NCBI GenBank assembly: GCA_023150375.1
Contig: JAKLLA010000003.1
Location: 124,001 to 188,000, forward strand
Reading direction: 5' to 3'
DNA: 64,000 nt
Source of the DNA: Burkholderiaceae bacterium
Lineage (GTDB): Bacteria; Pseudomonadota; Gammaproteobacteria; Burkholderiales; Burkholderiaceae_C
The position numbers and the translations under genes are program-made. Shown one piece after another: positions 36,988-51,319 of this stretch. The notes beneath the pieces were generated by a model that saw only the letters and a program-made list of their open reading frames with translations, searched no databases and had not been told where the DNA came from. Positions within the stretch are counted from its first letter, which is position 1. Every line of letters begins with the position of its first letter.

Positions 36988-37803
36988 ATGTCGAAGAAGA
37001 ACGGCTCCTCCTCCGCGGACAAGCTCGGCAAGAGCGAGTACTTCGAGCAGCTCGCCACGCTGCAGCGCGAACTGGCCGACATGGCCCGCTGGCTGGCCCA
37101 CAGCCGCCAGCGCCTGCTGATCGTGCTGGAAGGTCGCGACACCGCCGGCAAGGGCGGCGTGGCCAACGCCATCGCCGAGACGCTCAACCCGCGCCAGTGC
37201 CGCATCGTGGCGCTGGGCAAGCCCAGCGAGCGCGAGGCGGCGCAGTGGTACTTCCAGCGCTACGTGCCGCACCTGCCGGCGGCCGGGGAGATCGTGATTC
37301 TGGATCGCAGCTGGTACAACCGCGCCGGCGTCGAGCGGGTGATGGGCTGGGCCGACGAGGCGCAGGTGCAGGCCTTCCTGCGCCAGGCGCCGGTGTTCGA
37401 GAAGCTGCTGGTCGACGACGGCCTGCTGCTGTTCAAGTACTGGCTCACGGTCGACCAGGCCCAGCAGGAGGAGCGCTTCGCCGAACGGCTGAACGACCCG
37501 CTCAAGCGCTGGAAGCTCTCCGAGATCGACCTGCAGGCACGCCAGCGCTACGCCGCCTACGGCAAGGCCCGCGACGCCATGCTCGAGGCCACCCACAGCC
37601 CGCACGCGCCCTGGACGCTGGTGGACTTCAACGACCAGCGCCTGGGCCGGCTGACCCTGATCCGCCACCTGCTCGACCGCCTGCCCGACCACCCGGTGCC
37701 GGAGAAGGTGCTGGACTTCCCGCCCCTGGACCATGCCCCGCTGACCGAGAAGTTCACCTCGGCGCTGCGGCCGATCCCGCCGCTGCCGCGGCGCGCGAAT
37801 TGA
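36988..37803 (+). CDS. ppk2: Polyphosphate kinase 2 family protein
   Basis: 271 residues. Walker A VLEGRDTAGKGG, Walker B/lid region VILDRSWYNRAGVERVMG and FLRQAPVFEKLLVDDG are PPK2 signatures. Class I size; such enzymes phosphorylate nucleoside diphosphates using polyphosphate. The ATG at 36988 gives MSKKNGSSSADKLGKSEYFE; much longer frames upstream are chance. 16 nt before the DUF4010 gene, probably co-transcribed. Confidence 0.92.
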   Translation: MSKKNGSSSADKLGKSEYFEQLATLQRELADMARWLAHSRQRLLIVLEGRDTAGKGGVANAIAETLNPRQCRIVALGKPSEREAAQWYFQRYVPHLPAAGEIVILDRSWYNRAGVERVMGWADEAQVQAFLRQAPVFEKLLVDDGLLLFKYWLTVDQAQQEERFAERLNDPLKRWKLSEIDLQARQRYAAYGKARDAMLEATHSPHAPWTLVDFNDQRLGRLTLIRHLLDRLPDHPVPEKVLDFPPLDHAPLTEKFTSALRPIPPLPRRAN

Positions 37804-37819
37804 GAGGATCCCTGCGCCG

Positions 37820-39145
37820 ATGACCTTCGACACCACCACCCTGCCGATCGACCCGGCCGTGGTCGGCCTGGCCGCCGCGCTGGCCGTGGGGCTGGTGATC
37901 GGCCTCGAGCGCGGCTGGCGCGAGCGCGAACAGGCCGAGGGCAGCCGGGTGGCCGGACTGCGCACCTTCGCGCTGATCGGCCTGTTCGGCGGCGTGACGG
38001 CGCAGCTGCGCGGCCCCTTCGGCGCCTGGCCGGTGGCCGCCGGGCTGCTCGGCCTGGCGCTGGTGACGATCGTCGCCTACAGCGCCTGGATGCGCAGCAG
38101 CGGCCGGCTGAGCGCCACCACCACGGTGGCCGCACTGCTGACCTTCGCGCTCGGCGCCCTGGCCGCATCGGGCTCGCCCGCCCTGGCCGCCGGCGTGGCG
38201 GTGGTCGTGGCGGTGCTGCTGGACCTGAAGTCCACCCTGCACCGCTGGCTGCGCCGCATCGAGCAGCGCGAGCTGAGCGCCGGCCTGCAGATGGGCGTGC
38301 TCTCGGTGGTGGTGCTGCCGCTGCTGCCCGACCAGGGCTACGGGCCCTACGAGGCGCTCAACCCGTACCGGCTGTGGTGGGCGGTGGTGCTGGTCTCCGG
38401 GCTGTCGCTGGGCGGGCATGTGGCCATGCGTGCCAGCGGCCCGCAGCGCGGCCTGCTCTGGACCGGGCTGCTCGGCGGTCTGGCGTCCTCCACCGCCGCC
38501 ACCCTCACCCTGGCGCGCCAGGCCCGCCAGGAGCCGGCGCTGGCCTCCGCAGCGGCCGCGGGCATCCTGGCGGCCTGCGGGGTGATGTTCCTGCGCATGA
38601 CGCTGATCGCGGTGTCGCTGCAGCCCGCACTGGGCCGGGCCCTGGCCGCCCCGCTGCTGGCCGCCGGCCTGACGCTGCTGGCACTGGCGCTGCTGCAGTG
38701 GCGCCGCCTCGGCGCGCCCTGGCAGCGCAGCCGCAGCCCGCAGGACGCCGCGCCCGGCCCGAGCGAGGAGGCGCCGCCCTTCGACCTCAGCGTGGCGCTG
38801 GGCTTCGCAGCCTTCCTCGGCGCGATGGCGGTGCTGGGCCGGGGCGCGCACGACCTCTTCGGCACCACCGGCCTGTACGGGCTGGCCATGGTCTCCGGGC
38901 TGGCCGACGTGGACGCGATCCTGATCACGCTGGCGCGCATGCAGGCCACCGGGACGCTGCCACTGGGCGCGGCCCTGCTGGCCACGCTGCTGGCGGCGGC
39001 GACCAACCAGGCCAGCAAGGCCGGCATCGCCTGGCTCACCGGCGGCAGCACGCTGGGCCGCCAGGTGCTGCTCGGCTACGCGCTGGCCACCCTGGCCGCA
39101 GCGGTGGGCGCGGGGCTGTCTGCCGCAGCCGGCTGGCTGGGTTGA
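37820..39145 (+). CDS. MgtC/SapB N-terminal and DUF4010 membrane protein
   Basis: 441 residues, about a dozen hydrophobic helices. The N-terminal MgtC-like motif (AVGLVIGLERGWRER .. GLRTFALIGLFGG) is followed by a DUF4010 half (SGLADVDAILITLARM). Function not established, possibly transport or envelope homeostasis. Confidence 0.85.
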   Translation: MTFDTTTLPIDPAVVGLAAALAVGLVIGLERGWREREQAEGSRVAGLRTFALIGLFGGVTAQLRGPFGAWPVAAGLLGLALVTIVAYSAWMRSSGRLSATTTVAALLTFALGALAASGSPALAAGVAVVVAVLLDLKSTLHRWLRRIEQRELSAGLQMGVLSVVVLPLLPDQGYGPYEALNPYRLWWAVVLVSGLSLGGHVAMRASGPQRGLLWTGLLGGLASSTAATLTLARQARQEPALASAAAAGILAACGVMFLRMTLIAVSLQPALGRALAAPLLAAGLTLLALALLQWRRLGAPWQRSRSPQDAAPGPSEEAPPFDLSVALGFAAFLGAMAVLGRGAHDLFGTTGLYGLAMVSGLADVDAILITLARMQATGTLPLGAALLATLLAAATNQASKAGIAWLTGGSTLGRQVLLGYALATLAAAVGAGLSAAAGWLG

Positions 39146-39182
39146 CCGATCCCGGCGGGCCGGCCGCCCGCGGATCCCGGCC

Positions 39183-41861
39183 TCACAGGGCCTTGGTGAC
39201 CAGCTTGAAGTCCGGATCCTCGGTGAAGGTGCCCACCGAATAGCCCAGGCTGCGCATCAGCCGCAGCATGTTGTCGTTGTTGGCCAGCACCAGGCCCTCG
39301 ATCTGCGACAGGCCCTTGCTGCGGGCGAACTCCATGATCGCGTGCATCAGCCGCGAACCCAGGCCCTGGCCCTTGAAGTGGTCGGAGACCACCAGCGAGA
39401 ACTCGCAGGTGGTCTGGTCCGGGTTGGTGATGTAGCGCGACACGCCGATGATCTGCTCGGTCTCGGTGAAGCCCCCCTCGCCGTCGGGCTGGCGGTCCAC
39501 GTGCACCGCGGCCAGGGCCATCTCGCGGTCGTAGTCGATCAGCGTGTAGCGCGCCAGCATGCGCGGCGGCAGTTCCGTCATCGCGCTGGCGAAGCGGAAG
39601 TAGCGGCTCTCCTGCGACAGGCTCTTGACGAAGGCCTGCAGCATGTCGGCGTCGTCCGGGCGGATCGGCCGGATGGTGTAGACGCCGCCGCCCTTCATCG
39701 GCCACTCGCTCTCGTGGCGGGTCGGGTAGGGCAGGATCGACAGGTGGTTGTAGTCGCGCGCGGCCGGGCCGGCATGCTCGACCACGATGCGCGCGTCCAC
39801 CGCCACCGCGCCATGCTCGTCGACGATGATGGGGTTGATGTCCATCTCGCGCAGCTGCGGCAGCTCGCAGACCATCTCCGACAGGCGCAGCAGGATCTGT
39901 TCGACCGACTCCAGGTCCGCCGCCGGTGCACCGCGCCACTCGCCGAGCATCTCGGCCACGCGCGAACGCTCGATCAGCCGGTGCGCCAGGAACTGGTTCA
40001 GCGGCGGCAGCTCCATCGCGCGGTCGGCGATCAGCTCGATCATCGTACCGCCGGCGCCGAAGGTGATCACCGGGCCGAAAGGCTGGTCGGTGGTCAGGCC
40101 GATGTAGATCTCGCGCCCGCGCCGCTTGCCGCTCATCGGCTGGATCGTCACGCCGTTGATGCGCGCATTCGGCATGGCCTTGCCCACCGCGGCCAGCATG
40201 TCGTTGTAGGCGTCGCGCACCTGCGCGGCGCTGCCCACGTTGAGCAGCACGCCCTGCACGTCGCTCTTGTGGCTGATGTCGGGCGAATCGATCTTCAGCG
40301 CCACCGGGTAGCCCAGCTGGCTGGCGATCAGCATCGCCTCGCCGGCGCTGCGCGCCAGCATGGTGCGCGTCACGGGGATGTGGAAGGCTGCCAGCAGCGC
40401 CTTGGACTCCATCTCGGTGAGCACCTTGCGGCGCTCGGCCAGCACCGCCTCGATCAGCAGGCGCGCGCCCTCCACGTCCGGCTTGGGCAGATGCGACATC
40501 GGCGGCGGCGTCTGCTGCAGCAGTTGCTGGTTCTGGTAGAAGGTGGCGATGTTGTGGAAGGCATCCACCGCCGCCTCCGGCGTGCGGAAGCTGGGGATGG
40601 ACTTGGCGTTGAGCATCTCGCGCGCGCCCTTGACGCGGTCGTCGCCCATCCAGCAGGCCAGCACCGGCTTGCCGGTGCTGTTGAAGGCCTCCAGCACGCC
40701 CTTGGCCACCTCGTCCGGATCGGTATCGGGCTTGGGCGAGTAGATCGCCAGCACGCCGTCGGCGCCACCGTCGCGCGCAGCGGCCTGCAGGGCCGCGCAG
40801 TACTGGGCCGAGCTGGCCTCCTCGCCCAGGTCGATCACCTGCCCCACCGAGGCCTGTGCGCCCAGCTTGCCGGTCAGTTCATGCTGCGTCTTGTCGCTCA
40901 GCGTGGCCACCTGCAGGCCGATCTCGTTGGCCCAGTCGGCTGCCAGCACGCCCGGGCCGCCGCCGTTGGTGACGATGGCCAGGCGCCGGCCCACCGGCCG
41001 GTAGCGCGAGGCCAGGCATTTGGCCGCGGAGAACAGCTGCACGAACTGGCGCACCCGTACCACGCCGGCGCGCCGCAGCGCGGCCTCGAAGACGTCGTCC
41101 GAACCGACGATCGAGGCCGAATGCGTCAGCGCCGCGCTGCTGCCCGCGGGCTTGCGGCCGGACTTCATCACCACCACCGGCTTGACGTAAGCGGCCGCCC
41201 GCAGCGCACTCATGAAGCGTCGCGCGTGCTGGATGCCCTCCATATAGACCAGGATGCTGTGGGTGGAGGCGTCGTTGGCCAGGAAGTCCAGTACCTGCGG
41301 CAGGTCCACCACGGTATTCGGGCCCAGCGAGACCACGGTGGAGAAGCCCACGCCGTTGTTGCGCGCCCAGTCCAGGATCGAGGAAGTCAGCGCTCCGGAC
41401 TGCGACACCAGCGCCAGCGGCCCCGGTGCGGCCAGCGGACCGGCCACGCTGGCATTGAGCTTCAGGTGCGGGCGCTGGAAGCCCAGGCTGTTCGGCCCGA
41501 GCAGGTGCACGCCGTGGCGGCGCGCGATGGTCTGCAACTCGGCGCAGTTGCCGCTGGGCAGTCCCGAGGACAGCACCAGTGCGGCGCGGCAGCGGATGCG
41601 CCCGGCAATTTCCAGCGCCGCAGCAATCTGCTCGTGCGGCAGGGCGATGATGGCCAGATCGGCGCGGCTGTGCGCCAGGGCGCTGAGCGTGCCGGTCATC
41701 TGGCTGTCCAGATAGGTGATCTCACCGGCAAAGCCGCCTTCGGTCAGCTCCCGCACCAGGGTACGGGCCAGGGGATGGCGCGCCTCCGGCTGGTCGGGGT
41801 TGCCCGCGAAGACGACGATCGAGCGGGGCGAGAACAGCGGGGTGAGGAAGTGCTGGTCCAT
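39183..41861 (-). CDS. Bifunctional acyl-CoA synthetase (ADP-forming type) / GNAT acetyltransferase
   Basis: 892 residues. Order: CoA-binding domain (SPRSIVVFAGNPDQP .. LVLSSG), succinyl-CoA-ligase-like domain (LLGPNSLGFQRPHLKL, LVSQSGALTSSILDW), ATP-grasp domain (YPVALKIDSPDISHKSDVQGV), and a C-terminal GNAT domain (SLVVSDHFKGQGLGSRLM, the acetyl-CoA loop). This is the Pat/PatZ plan of protein lysine acetyltransferases that control acyl-CoA synthetases. Start ATG 41861, MDQHFLTPLF; the open frame continues upstream but only through chance. Confidence 0.92.
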   Translation of the reverse strand: MDQHFLTPLFSPRSIVVFAGNPDQPEARHPLARTLVRELTEGGFAGEITYLDSQMTGTLSALAHSRADLAIIALPHEQIAAALEIAGRIRCRAALVLSSGLPSGNCAELQTIARRHGVHLLGPNSLGFQRPHLKLNASVAGPLAAPGPLALVSQSGALTSSILDWARNNGVGFSTVVSLGPNTVVDLPQVLDFLANDASTHSILVYMEGIQHARRFMSALRAAAYVKPVVVMKSGRKPAGSSAALTHSASIVGSDDVFEAALRRAGVVRVRQFVQLFSAAKCLASRYRPVGRRLAIVTNGGGPGVLAADWANEIGLQVATLSDKTQHELTGKLGAQASVGQVIDLGEEASSAQYCAALQAAARDGGADGVLAIYSPKPDTDPDEVAKGVLEAFNSTGKPVLACWMGDDRVKGAREMLNAKSIPSFRTPEAAVDAFHNIATFYQNQQLLQQTPPPMSHLPKPDVEGARLLIEAVLAERRKVLTEMESKALLAAFHIPVTRTMLARSAGEAMLIASQLGYPVALKIDSPDISHKSDVQGVLLNVGSAAQVRDAYNDMLAAVGKAMPNARINGVTIQPMSGKRRGREIYIGLTTDQPFGPVITFGAGGTMIELIADRAMELPPLNQFLAHRLIERSRVAEMLGEWRGAPAADLESVEQILLRLSEMVCELPQLREMDINPIIVDEHGAVAVDARIVVEHAGPAARDYNHLSILPYPTRHESEWPMKGGGVYTIRPIRPDDADMLQAFVKSLSQESRYFRFASAMTELPPRMLARYTLIDYDREMALAAVHVDRQPDGEGGFTETEQIIGVSRYITNPDQTTCEFSLVVSDHFKGQGLGSRLMHAIMEFARSKGLSQIEGLVLANNDNMLRLMRSLGYSVGTFTEDPDFKLVTKAL

Positions 41862-42096
41862 GGCGGCCGGGCAGTGAAGAAATGCAACCGCCGGAGCATA
41901 AGCGAGCCCCCTGCCCGATCCGTGCAAACCCTGACGGCTCTTGAGCAAGCTCAAGAGGCACCCGCGACATGTGCCGCGACCTGGGACCTGGCCCGTGATG
42001 CGACCGAGGCGGGTGCAGGCCGCGACCGGGGCGGGGCGGCCTTCGTCCATCCGGCCTGGCCTGTCCACCGGATCCGCAGATGCGCCCTCCCTCTTC

Positions 42097-42310
42097 CTTT
42101 CTTCTTCTTTATAAGACTGGTAGTCGTAGTAGAGCCCGCCCGGTCCTGTGGACAAGTCGCTTCGGTCCTTGTCGACACAGCACTTTTCGGCTTCCCGAGG
42201 CTGTGCGCAGACCCCGGGAGCCGCAGGGGACGGATCGGGCACAACCGGCCCGGCCGTGCCCGGACGGTGGATGACCGCCCGGTTGTACGGCTTCCATCCA
42301 CAGGGTTGTG
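42097..42310. other. oriC-like module A (DnaA-trio-like repeat and DnaA boxes)
   Basis: In order: pyrimidine-rich, AT-richer segment (42090-42120), TAGTCGTAGTAG (42121-42132), 14 nt GC-rich, TGTGGACAA (42147-42155, one mismatch to the DnaA box), TTGTCGACA (42169-42177) and CCATCCACA (42294-42302). The same order and the same 14-nt spacing recur in module B at 51021-51230. The rest of the 578-bp gap (41862-42439) holds no gene. Confidence 0.6.
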
Positions 42311-42357
42311 CGCCCGGCGAGGCGGTCTCGTGACGGCATGCGGGCGCTCCATGAAAG

Positions 42358-42390
42358 AAGCCCCGCGAACCGTCAGGATCCGCGGGGCTT
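42358..42390 (-). terminator. Intrinsic terminator after the flavodoxin gene
   Basis: Perfect 10-bp stem AAGCCCCGCG / CGCGGGGCTT with a 13-nt loop, followed on the minus strand by CTTTCAT. Lies 50 nt past the flavodoxin stop and separates it from module A. Confidence 0.75.
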
Positions 42391-42439
42391 GGGCGGGCGA
42401 CCGCAGGGTCGCCCTCGGCCGACCGACGTCGGACCGGGA

Positions 42440-42994
42440 TCAGACCGGGTGACGCGCCACCACCTCGGCCAGGCGCTCGCCGAAGCGGCGCGCGGTGGCC
42501 AGGTCGCCGGCGGGGATTTCGTCGACGCCGGCATCCGAGGGGGTGGTGGTCATCAGGCCGGACGACGAGGCCACGTAGTTGATGTCGTCGCGCGTGGCGG
42601 CCTTGTGGTTGCTGGGCATCATCCCGGTGCCCACCCACAGGCCCGAGTGCTGCATCGCCAGGGTCATGAAGTAGTGCAGCGTGCTGTGCTTGTCGCCGTT
42701 CATCGAGGCGGAGTTGGTGAAGCCGGCGAAGAGCTTGTCCTTCCAGGCCTGGGTGAACCAGGCCTTCGAGCTGGCGTCGGCGAACTTCTTGAACTGCCAG
42801 CTCACGCTGCCCATGTAGGTGGGCGAGCCGAACACGATCATGCGCGCGGCCTGCAGCTGCTCCCAGCCGCCCTCGGGCAGGTTGCCCTCGGCGTCGATGG
42901 CCAGCAGGGTGGCGCCGGAGGTCTCGGCGACGGTCTCGGCGATGCGGCGGGTGTGGCCGTAGCCGCTGTGGTAGACGATGACGATCTGCGACAT
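42440..42994 (-). CDS. Flavodoxin-fold NAD(P)H oxidoreductase (WrbA-like)
   Basis: 184 residues. FMN phosphate loop HSGYGHTRRIAE, then FGSPTYMGSVSWQFKKFAD and the conserved FTNSASMNGDK. Likely a quinone or flavin-linked reductase. Start ATG 42994 with AGGAG nine nt upstream. Confidence 0.88.
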   Translation of the reverse strand: MSQIVIVYHSGYGHTRRIAETVAETSGATLLAIDAEGNLPEGGWEQLQAARMIVFGSPTYMGSVSWQFKKFADASSKAWFTQAWKDKLFAGFTNSASMNGDKHSTLHYFMTLAMQHSGLWVGTGMMPSNHKAATRDDINYVASSSGLMTTTPSDAGVDEIPAGDLATARRFGERLAEVVARHPV

Positions 42995-43193
42995 GTGCAA
43001 AGCTCCTGAATGCGGGATGGCGAGGGAGATCCGCCTCGGCGTCGGTGGCGCGCCCCGGGCCCTTGCCCTGGCGCAGACTGCCATGCTAGGGGACGGGTCC
43101 GGTGCGGCGATTGCCGTCTTTCGTGCAGACCGTGCAAGCGGATCGAACGATGAGCGTCCCGGGGCCCGGCGGCCGGCCTCCGCGGCGACACGC

Positions 43194-44759
43194 TCAGCCC
43201 AGCGGCACGATGGCGGTCGGATCGATCACCTGGGCCAGCCCGGGCACCTCGGCATGCAGCCGGTCGGCCAGGAAATGCACCGAGTGCACCATCGCCACCG
43301 GGGCGAACCAGGCCAGCTCGGCCGCGCGGGCATAGACCGCGCGCCAGGCCTCGTCGACGCGTGGCGGCGCCGCCTGCAGGGCCGACGCGATCCGCCCGGC
43401 CAGCAGCTCGTCGCGGCTGCGGAAGGGGTTCAGGTTGCCACCCGGGGTGAGCAGCTGTGCATGGGTCAGGGCCGGCGGACCGAAGTTGCTGCTGAACAGC
43501 AGTGCGGGCAGGCGCTGTTCCCGGTCCGCCTGGATCAGCTCGGCCAGCCCGCGCAGCTCGCGCAGGCGCACACCCAGCGGGCGCAGCTGCGCGGCGATGG
43601 CCTGGCCGAGCCGGCGTGGCAGCGAGCCGTCGATGTAGGCCAGCTCGAACTCGAAGCCGCCGGCCCGACCCGCCTCGGCCAGCAGCGCCTGGGCACGCGA
43701 CGGGTCGTGGGGGTAGCGCTGCTCGAGGGAGGGATCGTGCCCGGGCAGGCCGGCGCCCTGCAGCTGCTGGGTCGGCGCACCGAAGCGGCCCAGCAGCGAC
43801 TCGGCCAGCGCCCGCCGGTCCAGGGCATGGTTGAGGGCCCGGCGTATGCGCAGGTCGCCCAGTTCGGGGCAGCGCAGGCCGGCACGGTCGGACAGCACCA
43901 TGCCGGTCCAGCCCGCGGGCGAGGTCAGCAGCCGCACCCTCGCCGGCAGCCGGCCGGTCTGCGCATGAGCGGTCAGCGCGTCGCTGACCAGCAGGTCGAG
44001 CTGACCGTCGGCCATGGCACGCAGGCCGGCCTCGGCGTCCTCGAAAGGCACCATCACGATGCGTTGCCAGTGGATGCGCGCCGGGTCGTCGTAGTACGGG
44101 TTGGGCAGGAAGACCAGGCTGCGCCCGGCGATCGTGGTCGTCGGATCGAGGCGATAGGGCCCCGCGCCGGCGGTCTGGCGGGCCAGCAGCTCCGGCTGAT
44201 CCAGGGCCTTCGGGCTGATCAGGTGGCCCGCCAGACCGTTGGTGTCGAACAGCTGCAGCAGGGCGGGCTGGGGTCGGCTCAGCCGAACCCGCAGGCGCTG
44301 CGCGTCGAGCACGTCCACATCGTCCAGCGCCGCCAGATGGGTTGCGAAGGGTCCCCCCCGGGCGGCCCAGTACAGGATCGAGCGGCGTGCCGCCTCCGCC
44401 GTGACCGGCTCGCCGTCGCCGAAACGCGCGCCCGCCCGCAGCGTGAAGGTCACCTCGCGCTGGTCCTCCGACAGCGCCCAGGCACGCGCCAGCCCGGGCG
44501 CCAGGCGGCCGTCGGGCAGGGTACGCAGCAGCGGCTCGTAGGCCGGCAGCAGGTGCATGCCGGCCCGTCCGTTGCCGCTCAGGGCGGGATCGAGGCTGTT
44601 TGGCTTGAAGGCCAGCCCGACGGCCAGGCGCTGGCCGCGCCGCCGCGGCAGCGCCTGCGGATCGGCGGGCTGCGCGGCCGCGCCACGGCACAGGGCCCAG
44701 GCCGCCGGCAGCAGGAGGCCGTCGCGCCGCCGCAGGCAGAAATCGTCGGGAAGGGGCAT
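43194..44759 (-). CDS. ABC-type peptide/dipeptide substrate-binding protein (family 5)
   Basis: 521 residues; SBP_bac_5 fold with LDPALSGNGRAGMHLLPAYEPLL, LRAGARFGDGEPVTAE and YYDDPARIHWQRIVMV. The N-terminus (MPLPDDFCLRRRDGLLLPAAWALCRGAAAQPA) is a weak signal peptide. No permease or ATPase genes adjoin; instead it begins 12 nt after the large hybrid kinase, so it may act as that sensor's accessory binding protein rather than in transport. Confidence 0.85.
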   Translation of the reverse strand: MPLPDDFCLRRRDGLLLPAAWALCRGAAAQPADPQALPRRRGQRLAVGLAFKPNSLDPALSGNGRAGMHLLPAYEPLLRTLPDGRLAPGLARAWALSEDQREVTFTLRAGARFGDGEPVTAEAARRSILYWAARGGPFATHLAALDDVDVLDAQRLRVRLSRPQPALLQLFDTNGLAGHLISPKALDQPELLARQTAGAGPYRLDPTTTIAGRSLVFLPNPYYDDPARIHWQRIVMVPFEDAEAGLRAMADGQLDLLVSDALTAHAQTGRLPARVRLLTSPAGWTGMVLSDRAGLRCPELGDLRIRRALNHALDRRALAESLLGRFGAPTQQLQGAGLPGHDPSLEQRYPHDPSRAQALLAEAGRAGGFEFELAYIDGSLPRRLGQAIAAQLRPLGVRLRELRGLAELIQADREQRLPALLFSSNFGPPALTHAQLLTPGGNLNPFRSRDELLAGRIASALQAAPPRVDEAWRAVYARAAELAWFAPVAMVHSVHFLADRLHAEVPGLAQVIDPTAIVPLG

Positions 44760-44771
44760 GGTCGGCTCGGA

Positions 44772-49519
<4,748 letters not shown>

Positions 49520-49661
49520 GGCGATCCCTGTTCGACGGACGCGGTCGAATCCGCTGCCGCAGTGTGCCACGCAGGCCCGAGGCGGTTCGCTGATGCTGCT
49601 CAGTGCCGGGACAGGTCGGGATCCGGCAAAACCCGCAGGTCCGGCACAGGCGCCGCGGGGT

Positions 49662-50906
49662 TCAGCCGGCGGCGGCCAGGGCCTGCTCGAAATCGGCGAT
49701 CAGATCCGCAGGCTCTTCCAGGCCGAGGGAGACGCGCACCAGTCCGTCGGCGATGCCCATCTCGGCGCGTGCGGTCGGTCCGGCTTCCCAGAAGATCGTC
49801 GGCGCCACCGGGATCACCAGCGTCCGGGTGTCGCCCAGACCGGTGGCCAGCACGGCCAGTCGCAGGCGGTTCATCACGTCGTTCAGGCGGGCGGGATCCT
49901 TCAGTTCGAAGGACAGCAGCCAGGACGAACCGCCCGGAAACAATTCCGCCGCCCGGGCATGCTGCGGGTGCGAGGCCAGGCCCGGATAGGCCACCCGCGC
50001 CACCGCCGGGTGCGCCTCGAGAAAGCGTGCCAGGGCCAGGGCGCTGGCACTGGCGCGCGCCACGCGCAGCGTCAGTGTCTCCGCGCCCAGGGCGATGCGG
50101 TGTGCCTGCTCGGGTGCCAGCGCGCCGCCCAAGTCGCGCAGGCCCTTCTTGCGGATCTGCGCCAGACCCCAGCCGGCCGGGTCGCCCTTGCGATAGGCCG
50201 CGAAGACGTTCGGGTAGGCCGACCAGTCGAACCGGCCCGTGTCGGTCACCGCTCCGCCCAGCGCCGCACCGTGGCCGGCGATGGTCTTGCTCAGCGAATT
50301 CACCACCAGGCCGGCGTCCACCGAAGCCGGGCGGAACAGCGCCGGCGAGGTCACCGTGTTGTCCACCACGTAGAGCAGGCCGTGGGCGCGGCAGAAGGCC
50401 CCGATGGCGGCCAGGTCCGGCACCTGGGTACCGGGATTGGCAATCGTCTCGACGAAGACCATGCGGGTGTTCGGCCTCAGTGCGGCAGCGACGCCTTGCA
50501 CCGAGGTGGCATCGACCTTGTCCACCGCCACGCCGAAGTCGCCCAGCGTGCCGAACACGCTGTTGGTGTTGCCGAAGACATGTCGGCTGGCGATCAGGTG
50601 GTCGCCGCTGCGCAGCAGCGTGAGGAACACCGCCGCGATCGCGGCCATGCCGGTCGAGAAGGCGATGCTGCCCAGGCCGCCTTCCATGCGGGTCAGCATC
50701 GACTCGAGGGCCGCACTGCTCGGCGTGCCCTGGCGCGCGTAGTTGTAGGCGCCCTTCAGGCTGCCCTGGAAGACCCCGATCAGGTCCTCGACGCGGTCGA
50801 AGCCGTACTGGACCGAGGTGTGGATGGGCTTGTGCAGACCGCCGTGCTCGACGCCGAAACGGCGGTCGGAGTGCAGCAGCGCGGTGGTGAGGTCGGAGGG
50901 ATTCAT
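49662..50906 (-). CDS. Cys/Met metabolism PLP-dependent enzyme (cystathionine gamma-synthase family)
   Basis: 414 residues. PLP-binding lysine in VVNSLSKTIAGHGAALGG, tyrosine in AYNYARQGTPSSAALE, and FSTGMAAIAAVFLTLL. Closest in pattern to O-acetylhomoserine sulfhydrylase or cystathionine gamma-synthase; the exact reaction cannot be fixed. ATG 50906 gives MNPSDLTTALLHSDR. Confidence 0.88.
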   Translation of the reverse strand: MNPSDLTTALLHSDRRFGVEHGGLHKPIHTSVQYGFDRVEDLIGVFQGSLKGAYNYARQGTPSSAALESMLTRMEGGLGSIAFSTGMAAIAAVFLTLLRSGDHLIASRHVFGNTNSVFGTLGDFGVAVDKVDATSVQGVAAALRPNTRMVFVETIANPGTQVPDLAAIGAFCRAHGLLYVVDNTVTSPALFRPASVDAGLVVNSLSKTIAGHGAALGGAVTDTGRFDWSAYPNVFAAYRKGDPAGWGLAQIRKKGLRDLGGALAPEQAHRIALGAETLTLRVARASASALALARFLEAHPAVARVAYPGLASHPQHARAAELFPGGSSWLLSFELKDPARLNDVMNRLRLAVLATGLGDTRTLVIPVAPTIFWEAGPTARAEMGIADGLVRVSLGLEEPADLIADFEQALAAAG

Positions 50907-51020
50907 GTCGCAGGGCAGCCGGAACGCGGATGGCGAGCATAGCGCCGCAGGCCCTGCGGCCCACCCGGGCCGGCAGCGGCGCGCTGCGCGCGGCGGCAGC
51001 CCGTTCCTTCTCTTGTTGTG

Positions 51021-51230
51021 ATCATCTTTCAAACTGGTCGTGGTAGTAGAGGCCGGCCGATTCTGTGGATAACTCGACTTTCCGCAGCGCCGACAGCCAC
51101 TTGCGTCGCCGGCAAGGCTGTGTGCCGCAGCCGGGACAGGCGGGGGAGCGATCGGCAACAAGTCCATCCGCGGGCGGGGGGGCTGTGGATGGCGGGTCGG
51201 TTGTGCCGGAACTGTCCACAGCCTTGTGCC
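51021..51230. other. oriC-like module B (DnaA-trio-like repeat and DnaA boxes)
   Basis: Within the 413-bp gap 50907-51319. Order: ATCATCTTTCAAACTGG, TCGTGGTAGTAG (51038-51049), 14 nt with GGCCGGCC, a perfect DnaA box TGTGGATAA (51064-51072), TGTGGATGG (51184-51192) and CTGTCCACA (51212-51220), ending with CCACAGCCTTGTGCC. Homologous over its length to module A, same orientation. No gene in the rest of the gap. Confidence 0.65.
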
Positions 51231-51319
51231 TTGACAGGGCTGGCCGGGGCGGGTCAGATGCGGCCTGCGCTGTCCCGTGGGGCGGTGAAGCCCCTCTTTT
51301 TCGTCCTGGATCGCGCCGC

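Noticed and set aside
39342-42452. 1036-codon plus-strand open frame
   Set aside because: Antisense to the CoA-ligase/GNAT gene with no domain; shadow frame.
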